The notes under the pieces are model-generated. The model was given only the letters and a program-made list of their open reading frames with translations. It did no database searches and was not told the origin of the DNA. Positions 1 to 6,681 of a DNA stretch of 10,681 bases are shown here, piece after piece (position 1 is the first letter of the stretch; each line of letters begins with the position of its first letter). The stretch is from JAWXCH01 sp034440595. GTDB taxonomy: Bacteria > Planctomycetota > Planctomycetia > Pirellulales > JALHPA01. The position numbers were made by a program, and so were the translations under genes. The stretch spans positions 1 to 10,681 of the forward strand of contig JAWXCH010000251.1 of the NCBI GenBank assembly GCA_034440595.1, read 5' to 3'.

Positions 1-688
1 GCACACCTCCCACAGCCAGTGTCGGATCGTAAGTCGCGACAAATGTGTGCGGAATATAAAGTAGATTTCCGATGTCGTCATAATCGAATGGCGTAGAACC
101 ACTGACGGGAACAGAATTCACCAACCCGCCGGCCCGAAATTCAATGTTTTGGGATGTAATTGTATCCTGGGCCACCGTGATGTAGTCACCAAAGAAACCG
201 GAATTATCCGAGTTCAATCCGAAGGAGAATCCATCCCACCATTTCGCGTAACTGTTAATGTCGATCAGCGCTGTTATTTCAATTCTGATTGGATTTTGCA
301 GATTGAATTCATGATCCAGCGACAGAAACGAATTCACCGCAGTGGATGTTTGCAACTTAAGCGCATTGCCCGTCAGTCCGGTCGGATCTGGCCAGCCGAC
401 GTCAGTCGCAGGAAATGGGGACATTTGTGCATCGCCCCACGGCGGTGGACCGCCGTTGTACTGCTGACGCCATGTATAGACGGCGTCATCTGAATTCACG
501 ATGTTCGGCGACGTTCCGTCGACGTAGTTGGCTCCCGGCGGAGAAAACAGAAACGGACGCAGTGTAAAGTCTTCTTGAAAAACAATATCAGCGGCGGGAA
601 CCTGTGCAACAGCAAGCAATGTTGAAAGGACGATCGCCCCTCCAAGTGCCATCTGCCAAGTCCGGTAAAATGTACTTGCCAATCTCAT
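1..688 (-). CDS. Secreted beta-sandwich-like protein, N-terminal fragment (gene runs off the window)
   Basis: Reading the minus strand from the ATG at 688 gives 229 codons with no stop up to the window edge, so the C-terminus is missing. The first 33 residues form a signal peptide: a basic start (MRLAS, R9), a hydrophobic core (about residues 14-29) and a likely cleavage after VPAA. The exported part begins DIVFQEDF and continues with Asn/Gly/aromatic-rich sequence and alternating polar/hydrophobic strands, as in LamG or concanavalin-like sandwich domains of planctomycete exported proteins, often of PEP-CTERM or dockerin type. That family guess is inference; no C-terminal sorting signal can be seen. 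A good Shine-Dalgarno site (AAGGGAGA on the minus strand, 693-700) precedes the ATG by about 5 nt and supports the start. The long upstream non-coding stretch suggests its own promoter. Plus-strand ORFs here are shadows. Confidence 0.8.
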   Translation of the reverse strand, partial: MRLASTFYRTWQMALGGAIVLSTLLAVAQVPAADIVFQEDFTLRPFLFSPPGANYVDGTSPNIVNSDDAVYTWRQQYNGGPPPWGDAQMSPFPATDVGWPDPTGLTGNALKLQTSTAVNSFLSLDHEFNLQNPIRIEITALIDINSYAKWWDGFSFGLNSDNSGFFGDYITVAQDTITSQNIEFRAGGLVNSVPVSGSTPFDYDDIGNLLYIPHTFVATYDPTLAVGGV

Positions 689-700
689 GGTGTCTCCCTT

Positions 701-1280
701 GAATGGTAGAAAACGTGGCAGGAACTACTGCGATCTATGCGGAACGCCCGCGTCAGAAAGTGGCAGTAGCCCCAATGATTGTCGCAACATGGCCGCGCTA
801 ATAGTCGCCCATGGTTGATTGCCATCCACGACTAATACGCTTCACAGCGATTTCGATAATCGCGATTCGGGGCTAAATCTCCAATACACTAAGCTGATAG
901 AGTTCAAAAACCATTAGCCCGGACGTATACCGCCAGATACGTCACAATAACTCGAATCAACATTCGATATAATTCAAATCCGCCAGTCCTCGTACTCTAG
1001 ATATTAATGGCAGTCGTTTCCGGGCGACTACCAGCCTCCGCTCTGCGACGAATAAGAAGTTGTTTATCTAAATTTTAGAAAAATGAGGTGTTTTTGACGT
1101 AGAACTAAATCCTGACTCTGTACTCAGAATATAATCACGCTTCCGCAGGCGACACAAGAGTTTGGTTTGAGAAGGGAACAAAAAAGTATCGAAAGATTGT
1201 CGACAAAAATCAGGCGGTACGTGCCGGCAACTGCCCGTTACGGAAGCATTGCGCAGCGAATCGCCGGCAATCTCCCCCGT
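701..1280. other. Intergenic region, no gene seen
   Basis: About 600 bases between the secreted-protein gene (minus) and the SRP RNA promoter hold no ORF with coding character. The stretch 1055-1200 is AT-rich. It includes an exact TATAAT at 1130-1135, but there is no -35 at proper distance (TTGACG at 1094-1099 is 30 nt away). There is a 7-bp inverted repeat GACGTAT/ATACGTC (922-928 and 937-943, 8-nt spacer) and a 6-bp one at 847-863 (GCGATT/AATCGC). Promoters for the minus gene should lie here, but I cannot place one with confidence. Confidence 0.5.
922..943. repeat. Short inverted repeat upstream of the secreted-protein gene
   Basis: Perfect 7-bp arms GACGTAT and ATACGTC are separated by 8 nt. 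The element lies about 235 bp upstream of the secreted-protein start. It could be an operator half-site pair or a transcript hairpin; nothing in the sequence decides between these. Confidence 0.35.
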
Positions 1281-1309
1281 TTGACGATCACCCCCAAACA
1301 GCGTAAAAC
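1281..1309 (+). promoter_or_regulatory. Sigma-70-type promoter of the SRP RNA
   Basis: TTGACG (1281-1286, 5 of 6 to the -35 consensus) and TAAAAC (1304-1309, 4 of 6 to the -10) are separated by exactly 17 nt. Predicted initiation is near 1316, about 17 nt before the terminal stem of the SRP RNA, leaving a short 5' leader that could be trimmed. Position and spacing support the call; the -10 is not ideal. Confidence 0.55.
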
Positions 1310-1332
1310 TACAGCAGCGTCGCGGTGCGGCC

Positions 1333-1434
1333 TCAGATGAGAGACCCCCGCAATGGGGAGCTGTGAACCTGGTCAGGGATTAACGTCAGCAGCCATAAGC
1401 GGTCATCCCTTTGTGCGGTGGGTCTCTCATCTGG
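1333..1434 (+). ncRNA. ffs: Signal recognition particle RNA, bacterial small (4.5S) type
   Basis: The RNA partner of Ffh in co-translational targeting of membrane and secreted proteins. The ends pair over 13 perfect bases (1335-1347 with 1420-1432), extendable at 1334/1433. A second helix, CCGCA (1348-1352) with TGCGG (1414-1418), continues the rod. The apex is a clear domain IV: GGTCAGG (1371-1377) and AGCAGCC (1387-1393) are the two strands of the conserved Ffh-binding internal loops, as in the E. coli RNA. The apical stem GAT/GTC closes on the tetraloop TAAC (1381-1384) instead of the usual GGAA. The length, about 100 nt, fits the small type without an Alu domain. It lies upstream of dnaX-ybaB-recR, as scr does in Bacillus. 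No clear U-tract terminator is visible; the 3' end is set from the pairing. Confidence 0.93.
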
Positions 1435-1725
1435 TGCCGGCTTTGGCCTCTTTCAGCGTTATTGCGCGACCTGTTCTTGGTCTTGCTGTGACGGTTTCCT
1501 AGGTTGCGACGCGGTGGTCGCCAGCGCTAACCAAGGGGACAGGGTCAGCTTCTACGGCCAGAAATTCCGTTGAATTCTTCCGATCTTGCCCAGATTAATC
1601 GAGCGGATTCTCACCGCCTGGGTGCCGGGGCTGACATTTTGTTGCCACGTCTGGCAAAATAGATTCCGATTGAAATAGCCTCGTCCCAAACCGACTCAGT
1701 CATAACCGCTTCCGTCGAGCTTCGT
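1435..1725. other. Spacer between SRP RNA and dnaX
   Basis: No coding ORF is evident. A convincing intrinsic terminator for the SRP RNA is absent; there is only a weak GCC/GGC hairpin just after 1434 followed by TCTTTC. A possible dnaX promoter lies at 1631-1660 (listed separately). Confidence 0.4.
1631..1660 (+). promoter_or_regulatory. Possible dnaX promoter with overlapping palindrome
   Basis: CTGACA (1631-1636, 5 of 6) and CAAAAT (1655-1660, 4 of 6) are 18 nt apart. Inside the spacer and overlapping the -10 is a perfect inverted repeat, TTGCCA-CGTC-TGGCAA (1642-1657), suited to a dimeric repressor. The operon could equally be read through from the SRP RNA promoter. Confidence 0.35.
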
Positions 1726-1781
1726 ATGGCCCAACAGACTGAACTGCTTGCTGGCATCTCCGATGAATCGCCTCCTGCACC

Positions 1782-1788
1782 AGGTGAG
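1782..1788 (+). promoter_or_regulatory. Ribosome binding site that sets the dnaX start
   Basis: AGGTGAG matches the AGGTGA part of the full anti-Shine-Dalgarno complement and lies 3 nt before the ATG at 1792, which is correct register. The in-frame upstream ATG at 1726 has no such site, so 1792 is preferred. Confidence 0.6.
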
Positions 1789-1791
1789 AAT

Positions 1792-3636
1792 ATGGACAGC
1801 GATCCAAACAAGCCAGAAAATTACACTGTCATCGCCCGTCGGTTCCGCCCGCAGACTTTTTCCGAGCTGGTCGGCCAGGAACGGGTGGCGGATGCACTGC
1901 GCGCGGCAATCCAATCGAACCGCGTCGGGCACGCATTTCTCTTTACCGGCGCACGTGGAACCGGCAAGACCACGACCGCGCGCATTATGGCCAAGGCACT
2001 GAACTGTGTCACCGGCCCGACGACGACCCCGTGCAATCAATGCGACATCTGCCATAGCATTAGTGAGGGGCAGGATATCGACGCTCTGGAAATCGACGCT
2101 GCCAGTAACACCGGCGTCGATAACATCCGCGAACTGCGGCAAAATGCCAACGTTCGCCCAAGTCGATCGCGGTTTAAGATTTACATCATCGACGAAGTAC
2201 ACATGCTGTCGAACGCGGCCTTCAACGCGTTGCTAAAGACCCTGGAAGAACCGCCGGAACACGTCAAGTTTATCTTCTGCACCACCGAGGCCGACAAGCT
2301 TCCGATCACGATTCTATCGCGCTGCCAGCGGTTTGATTTTGCCAATGTGCAGGCCGACAAGATCATCAGCAGTTTGCAGGAAATCGCCCGGCGAGAAGGG
2401 GTAAACATCACCGAGGATGCACTGCAAGTCGTGGCGCGTCGTGCAGGGGGATCGGTTCGCGATAGTCAGTCACTGCTAGAGCAATTACTCGCTTTTGGGG
2501 GCGAGAAGATCGATGCGGCCGACGTACACCGCATGCTCGGCACGGCCGGTTTTGCGCGGATGACAGCCCTGGCCAATCACATTGCCCAGCGAAACACCGG
2601 GGCCGCACTGGCGGAAGTGGATGCCGCCATTCAAGAAGGCGTCGATGTCGGCCAACTGTTGGCACAATTGATCGGGCACTTTCGCGATCTAATGGTCACC
2701 CTGGCCGGAGTTGGACCAGAGGGACTATTGTATAACCCGGCCGCTGACCACGCGGCGTTAAAAGCGACGGCGCGCGAACTAGGCATGGAAACGATGCTGG
2801 CCATGATGCAGATTGTCGACCAGACTCTTTCTCGCCTCCGCTACAGCATGCATGGCCGCACATTGGCCGAACTGGCCATTGTGCGAATCTGCACCCTGGA
2901 CCGTCTGGAGTCCATCATCACCTTGCTGGAGCAAGCCCGCAGCGGAGTCACGACCCCTCCGCAGGGCCAGTCGGCAGCAAAAAAAAAACTTGAGCGACTA
3001 GCAGACAACAGTAGTCCAGCCACTGATCACAGCGGCAACTCTTACAATAGCGACTCTGACAGCAGCAACGCATCAGACAGCAGCGAGGACCCAAACCTGG
3101 CTGACGCTTCGGAGGCGATTTTTTCGGAACTCAACGCAACCGATGGTGGCTCGACCGATACAGACTTCGCTAACTTGCTTGGCGAGCCCGAGAGCTCTGC
3201 ATCAGCACATTCTGCTTCCCCTCCGCCCGATTTAGCCACGCTGGACCTGATGGCGATCTGGCAGCAAGTGCTCTCCGAGATGAACAATATGACCGGCGAA
3301 ATGGCCGGGCGGGCGTCCTCCGTAGCAATTCGCGCGCCGAATCAACTGGTCATTGAGTTTCCAGCCCGGTATAATTTCGCGAAGTTGCACTGCGAACGCC
3401 CGGAGCACGCGGCCGAGCTAGAGTCGGCTTTACATCAGGCAACTGGTCACAAAGTCAAACTACATTTTACGTTACGAGACAAAGATCAAGATCCGCCGGG
3501 CGAAGCCAAACCAGAGCGTGCCGCACCGGCACCTCGCCGCAAAGTAAACGATCGAGCCGGCCACCCGTTGGTCCAAAGAGCCACCGAGCTATTCCAAGCA
3601 CGGGTTGTACACGTCGAAGAAACCGAATCGAGCTGA
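1792..3636 (+). CDS. dnaX: DNA polymerase III subunit tau (and probably gamma), clamp loader ATPase
   Basis: The ATPase that loads the sliding clamp and joins the polymerase cores at the fork. From the 1792 start (614 residues) an AAA+ module opens with the family's ARRFRPQTFSELVGQE. It continues with Walker A GARGTGKT (53-60), a zinc module of four Cys (72, 81, 84, 87), Walker B IIDEVH, sensor-1 FCTTEADKLP and the SRC arginine finger (R177). The collar helices end near residue 395. A Ser/Asp-rich linker (about 400-480) follows, then a conserved C-terminal domain (about 485-560) of the tau type and a basic tail. A run of 10 A (2979-2988) at the collar/linker junction has stops in both other frames right after it, suggesting a gamma product of about 400 residues. 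The frame is open from an ATG at 1726 (636 residues), but the Shine-Dalgarno site favours 1792. ybaB starts 3 nt after the stop. Confidence 0.96.
   Translation: MDSDPNKPENYTVIARRFRPQTFSELVGQERVADALRAAIQSNRVGHAFLFTGARGTGKTTTARIMAKALNCVTGPTTTPCNQCDICHSISEGQDIDALEIDAASNTGVDNIRELRQNANVRPSRSRFKIYIIDEVHMLSNAAFNALLKTLEEPPEHVKFIFCTTEADKLPITILSRCQRFDFANVQADKIISSLQEIARREGVNITEDALQVVARRAGGSVRDSQSLLEQLLAFGGEKIDAADVHRMLGTAGFARMTALANHIAQRNTGAALAEVDAAIQEGVDVGQLLAQLIGHFRDLMVTLAGVGPEGLLYNPAADHAALKATARELGMETMLAMMQIVDQTLSRLRYSMHGRTLAELAIVRICTLDRLESIITLLEQARSGVTTPPQGQSAAKKKLERLADNSSPATDHSGNSYNSDSDSSNASDSSEDPNLADASEAIFSELNATDGGSTDTDFANLLGEPESSASAHSASPPPDLATLDLMAIWQQVLSEMNNMTGEMAGRASSVAIRAPNQLVIEFPARYNFAKLHCERPEHAAELESALHQATGHKVKLHFTLRDKDQDPPGEAKPERAAPAPRRKVNDRAGHPLVQRATELFQARVVHVEETESS
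2979..3001 (+). promoter_or_regulatory. Candidate slippage/frameshift site in dnaX
   Basis: In frame the codons read GCA AAA AAA AAA CTT, giving ten consecutive A (2979-2988). The -1 frame reads ACT then TGA (2991-2993). The +1 frame reads AAC TTG AGC GAC then TAG (2999-3001). An AGGG (2963-2966) lies 12 nt upstream of the run, at a distance like the stimulatory Shine-Dalgarno site of E. coli dnaX. A weak 5-bp stem, GACTA/TAGTC (2996-3000 with 3012-3016), begins 7 nt downstream. Thermus dnaX makes gamma by transcriptional slippage on an A9 run and E. coli by -1 frameshifting. The role here is inferred from these parallels. Confidence 0.65.
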
Positions 3637-3639
3637 ATC

Positions 3640-4050
3640 ATGTCCATCTTCAAGAATCTCGGGAATCTCGGGAATCTCGCCGGTATCGTCAAGCAGGCCC
3701 AAGAGATGGGGTCCAAGCTGCAAGCTCTCAACGAGCAACTCAAAACCAAACGGGTCGTCGGCTCTGCCGGTGGCAACATGGTCGAGGCCGAGGTCAACGG
3801 CCTAGGTCAGGTTCTGCGAATCAGCATCGATCCAGAATTTTTTGCGAAAATGGACCGGGAGTTGCTAGAGGACTTGCTACCCGCTGCCGTGAATCAGGCC
3901 TTGGGCAAGGCTAAGGATTTGCACGCTGAGGTCATGAAGGAGCTGACCGGCGGAATGGAGCTGCCGCCAGGACTGAGCGACATGCTGAGTAAAACCGGTG
4001 GACCGGGTGGAATCGGGCCGGGCGGATTCATCGACGAGACGCAATTTTGA
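3640..4050 (+). CDS. ybaB: YbaB/EbfC-family nucleoid-associated protein
   Basis: A small dimeric DNA-binding protein of the family encoded between dnaX and recR in many bacteria. In Borrelia and Haemophilus it binds DNA as a nucleoid-associated factor. The core fits the family: an amphipathic N-terminal helix with KQAQEMGSKLQALNEQL, then strands GGNMVEAEVNGLGQVLRISIDPEF, then the helix LLEDLLPAAVNQALGKAKDLHAEVMKEL (family reads close to this). At 136 residues it is longer than the usual near-110. The extra lies in an N-terminal NLGNLGNLA repeat and a Gly-rich tail (TGGPGGIGPGG, about residues 117-129). The start is 3 nt after the dnaX stop with only a weak Shine-Dalgarno site, so translational coupling is likely. 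Confidence 0.92.
   Translation: MSIFKNLGNLGNLAGIVKQAQEMGSKLQALNEQLKTKRVVGSAGGNMVEAEVNGLGQVLRISIDPEFFAKMDRELLEDLLPAAVNQALGKAKDLHAEVMKELTGGMELPPGLSDMLSKTGGPGGIGPGGFIDETQF
3654..3680 (+). repeat. Three tandem 9-bp units in the ybaB 5' end
   Basis: GAATCTCGG is repeated at 3654-3662 and 3663-3671, and at 3672-3680 with one change in the last base. The nine-base unit keeps frame and adds Asn-Leu-Gly steps near the N-terminus, so copy changes would alter length without frameshift. Confidence 0.7.
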
Positions 4051-4120
4051 ACCACTCGGATATCCAGATCGTAATGCCAAAGAATCGGGCGGCGGCAGAC
4101 TTCAAGGATGGAATCGCTAC

Positions 4121-4720
4121 ATGGCCCAACTAACCGAATCGGTCACAAAACTGATCGATGAACTTGCAAAGCTGCCAGGAATTGGTCGCAAGTCGGCCGA
4201 GAGGCTGGCGTACTATGTTTTGCGAGTTCACAAAAACGAAGCGCTGCAACTGGCGGACGCGATTCGCAATGTGAAAGAAAACGTCCGTTATTGCAGCGTC
4301 TGTTTCAATCTGGCGGAGACGGAGCTGTGTGTCATTTGTAGCGACACGCGACGCGATCCGACGTTACTGTGTGTAGTGGAACAACCTCGCGACCTAATGG
4401 CCTTAGAACAAGCGGGCAGCTACCGCGGGCTGTATCATGTGCTGCTGGGACGGTTGGCACCGCTCGAAGGGATTGGCCCGGATCAATTGACGATCCAGGC
4501 CTTGGTCGAGCGGGTTAGCGCAGGGGTGATCAAAGAAGTCATCATGGGGACCAACCCGACATTGGAAGGGGATGGCACTGCACTATACATTTCCAATCAA
4601 TTGGCCGAATATCCGGTTGAAATCACGCGATTGGCTCGTGGGATCACGACCGGCAGCGTGTTGGAATTTGCAAATAAGGAAATTTTGGCAGACGCCCTTT
4701 CCGGGCGGCAGAAGTTTTAG
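4121..4720 (+). CDS. recR: Recombination mediator RecR
   Basis: Acts with RecO (and RecF) to load RecA on SSB-coated single-stranded DNA at gaps. From the ATG at 4121 the protein has 199 residues, the usual RecR size. It has a helix-hairpin-helix (LAKLPGIGRKSAERLAY, about 16-32), a C4 zinc finger (C58, C61, C70, C73), a Toprim domain starting LLCVVEQPRDLMALE (about 82-140) and the conserved C-terminal stretch with MGTNPTLEGDGTALYI and the GSVLEFANKEILADAL end. The frame is open upstream to 3998, overlapping ybaB, but that extension has no family similarity. AAGGA at 4104-4108 supports 4121, although the 12-nt spacing is long. About 70 nt separate it from ybaB, in the same operon. Confidence 0.95.
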   Translation: MAQLTESVTKLIDELAKLPGIGRKSAERLAYYVLRVHKNEALQLADAIRNVKENVRYCSVCFNLAETELCVICSDTRRDPTLLCVVEQPRDLMALEQAGSYRGLYHVLLGRLAPLEGIGPDQLTIQALVERVSAGVIKEVIMGTNPTLEGDGTALYISNQLAEYPVEITRLARGITTGSVLEFANKEILADALSGRQKF

Positions 4721-4755
4721 CCCGTTTAATTGCTGGAATCGTTGCCCAAACAAGA

Positions 4756-4807
4756 CCTGACCGGCATCTTTAAGTTACAGTTAAGGTGGCTTCGGCCACT
4801 GGTCAGG
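4756..4807 (+). other. Nested RNA hairpin between recR and rpoN (terminator-like or leader element)
   Basis: The outer stem CCTGACC/GGTCAGG (4756-4762 with 4801-4807) is perfect over 7 bp. Directly against its 3' arm lies an inner hairpin, GGTGGC-TTCG-GCCACT (4785-4800), closed by the very stable C(UUCG)G tetraloop. A 22-nt single strand (4763-4784) is left as a bulge. No U-tract follows, so it is not a standard intrinsic terminator. It may attenuate recR read-through, or protect or regulate the rpoN leader. Confidence 0.55.
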
Positions 4808-4880
4808 CAGACAATTGCAATCGCTTCCATTCATGCGACTGGACCGATTGTTCACGACTAGATCAAGGACGTGTTGACTC

Positions 4881-6443
4881 ATGCGACTTTCATTCGGACA
4901 AGAGCTTCGACTGGTTCAAAAGCAGGTGCTGGCACCGCGCATGATCCAATCGATGGAAATTCTGCAGCTTCCGGTGATGATGCTGCAAGAACGAATTGAA
5001 CAGGAAATGCAGGAGAACGAGACGCTTGAGATTCTGGAAAATGAAGGGGATCTTGGTGATGAAGACGGCGAAATTGTGAACCCCGACGCACCGACGGTTG
5101 AAGAGCGCGAATTAGTCGTCGACGAAGGAAAAGACAACGCAGAAGATTTCGAGCGGCTGCTGAATCTGAACGAGGATTGGCCCGACACCTACGAAGAGCG
5201 TTCGCGTCCGTCATCCGCTCGCATCGAAGAGGAAGGGGACCGTCAGCATGACACGATGGCCAACATGGTCTCGCGTCCGACCACGTTGAACGACCACCTG
5301 CACGAGCAACTTGGCTGGTTCGATCTGGACGAACCTACTCGCCTGATGTGCGACCGGATCATCTATAACCTGGATCACAACGGCTACCTGCAAGGTCGCT
5401 TGGAAGACCTGGTCGATCCGGACGGTGGCCCGGAGCAGTTGGCCATTGCACAGAAAGCACTGACCATTGTGCAGAAACTGGACCCTCCTGGTGTCGCTGC
5501 TCGAGATCTGCGCGAATGCTTGCTTTTGCAGCTCACGCCCGCCATGCCACATTACGAACAACTGAAGACGCTGGTCTCCAACCACCTGGAGGACATCGAG
5601 CACAACCGCATGCCGCAGATCGAGCGCAAGACGGGTTACTCGCTGGAACTGATCAACGCCGCCTTGGGCGAACTGCGCAAGCTGAAACCAAAGCCGGGCG
5701 CGGACTTCTATAGCGAGTATGTTCCCAATGTCACGCCAGATGTCTTCATCGAGCCGGGTGAAGAAGGCAAATACAAAGTTCGCTTGGAAGATCGTCACAC
5801 ACCGAATCTATACATCAGCCCGTACTATCGCCAGTTGCTGCTCAGTAGCGACACCGACGAGAAAACACGTGAGTACATCAAGCGAAAGATCAACTCGGCA
5901 CAGTGGCTGATCGAGTCCATCGAGCAACGCCGCAACACACTGACCAAGGTGGCACAGGCAATTGTCGACCATCAGGTGGAGTTTCTCAACAAAGGCCCGG
6001 AATCGATCGAGCCGCTCAAGATGCAGCAGATCGCCGATAAGGTTGGCGTTCACGTCACCACGGTCAGTCGCGCCGTCGACGACAAATGGGTTCAAACCCC
6101 GCGCGGGATCTTTCCACTCAAGCGATTCTTTGTCGGCGGCACCGTTAGTGCCGACGGTGAAGAGGTCGCTTGGGACGCCGTTCGCTTGCGCCTGCAAGAG
6201 ATCGTCGATAAAGAAGACAAACGTAATCCGCACAGCGACGACGAACTGGTCATCGAACTAGCGAAGCACGGTTTAACAGTAGCCCGCCGCACCGTGACGA
6301 AATACCGCAAGGCGATGGACATCCCTAGCTCACGCCAACGCCGCGACTGGTCGCTGGTGGAGCATGATGGGAAGGGGGCGACTACGGCTGCAAAACCGCA
6401 GGATATTGCTGCCGCTGAGTCGTCGCAGGAAAGCGACGAGTAG
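4881..6443 (+). CDS. rpoN: RNA polymerase sigma-54 factor
   Basis: The alternative sigma factor that recognises -24/-12 promoters and needs an AAA+ activator to open them. The 520 residues begin with the Gln/Leu-rich activator-responsive region I (MRLSFGQELRLVQKQVLAPR to about 48). An unusually acidic region II follows (about 48-125). The core-binding region starts near residue 125 and includes DPPGVAARDLRECLLLQL (201-218). Next come the helix-turn-helix (MQQIADKVGVHVTTVSRAV, 381-399) and the C-terminal RpoN box (468-477), ARRTVTKYRK, against the canonical ARRTVAKYRE. The length exceeds E. coli RpoN (477), mainly in region II and a 30-residue polar tail. AAGGA (4865-4869) precedes the ATG by 11 nt. 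It may be read from the recR operon through the structured element or from its own promoter. Confidence 0.96.
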   Translation: MRLSFGQELRLVQKQVLAPRMIQSMEILQLPVMMLQERIEQEMQENETLEILENEGDLGDEDGEIVNPDAPTVEERELVVDEGKDNAEDFERLLNLNEDWPDTYEERSRPSSARIEEEGDRQHDTMANMVSRPTTLNDHLHEQLGWFDLDEPTRLMCDRIIYNLDHNGYLQGRLEDLVDPDGGPEQLAIAQKALTIVQKLDPPGVAARDLRECLLLQLTPAMPHYEQLKTLVSNHLEDIEHNRMPQIERKTGYSLELINAALGELRKLKPKPGADFYSEYVPNVTPDVFIEPGEEGKYKVRLEDRHTPNLYISPYYRQLLLSSDTDEKTREYIKRKINSAQWLIESIEQRRNTLTKVAQAIVDHQVEFLNKGPESIEPLKMQQIADKVGVHVTTVSRAVDDKWVQTPRGIFPLKRFFVGGTVSADGEEVAWDAVRLRLQEIVDKEDKRNPHSDDELVIELAKHGLTVARRTVTKYRKAMDIPSSRQRRDWSLVEHDGKGATTAAKPQDIAAAESSQESDE

Positions 6444-6612
6444 TGGCGGGCGACGTAATCGCGATTGCGTGCGGCGAATGGATACAGCTAGTGGCATTGC
6501 CTCTAGCATGGAAGAAGAGTGGACATTCTTTCTGTATCCTGTAAAATGAAGCACCGGGTAAAGCAGGTTTGGACCCCACTCCGTCGAGGTTTTGGACGCC
6601 TAAACGACACCT

Positions 6613-6644
6613 GCGTGGTTCTCGCCGGCTAAAGCTGACCACGC
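6613..6644. terminator. Inverted repeat between convergent genes, possible bidirectional terminator
   Basis: GCGTGGT (6613-6619) and ACCACGC (6638-6644) form a 7-bp stem around an 18-nt loop, between the end of rpoN and the end of the minus-strand gene. There is no clear T-tract on either side, so a terminator role rests only on position. The rest of 6444-6681 shows no gene. Confidence 0.3.
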
Positions 6645-6681
6645 CAATGCTCCCGGGCCTCACATATATGTCTGATGTTTC

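Noticed and set aside
149..493. Plus-strand ORF of 114 codons
   Set aside because: It lies over the minus-strand secreted-protein gene, which has a signal peptide and Shine-Dalgarno site; the plus frame shows no domain-like sequence.
1130..1135. Exact TATAAT in the intergenic region
   Set aside because: No -35 within 15-20 nt and no gene or RNA structure directly downstream; likely AT-rich background.
1696..2202. Minus-strand ORF of 168 codons
   Set aside because: Shadow of the dnaX ATPase domain, which is unambiguous on the plus strand.
3998..4120. Upstream extension of recR to ATG 3998
   Set aside because: Overlaps ybaB and lacks RecR similarity; the start at 4121 gives the normal length and N-terminus.
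5211..5798. Minus-strand ORF of 195 codons
   Set aside because: Antisense to the core-binding region of rpoN; no recognisable features.
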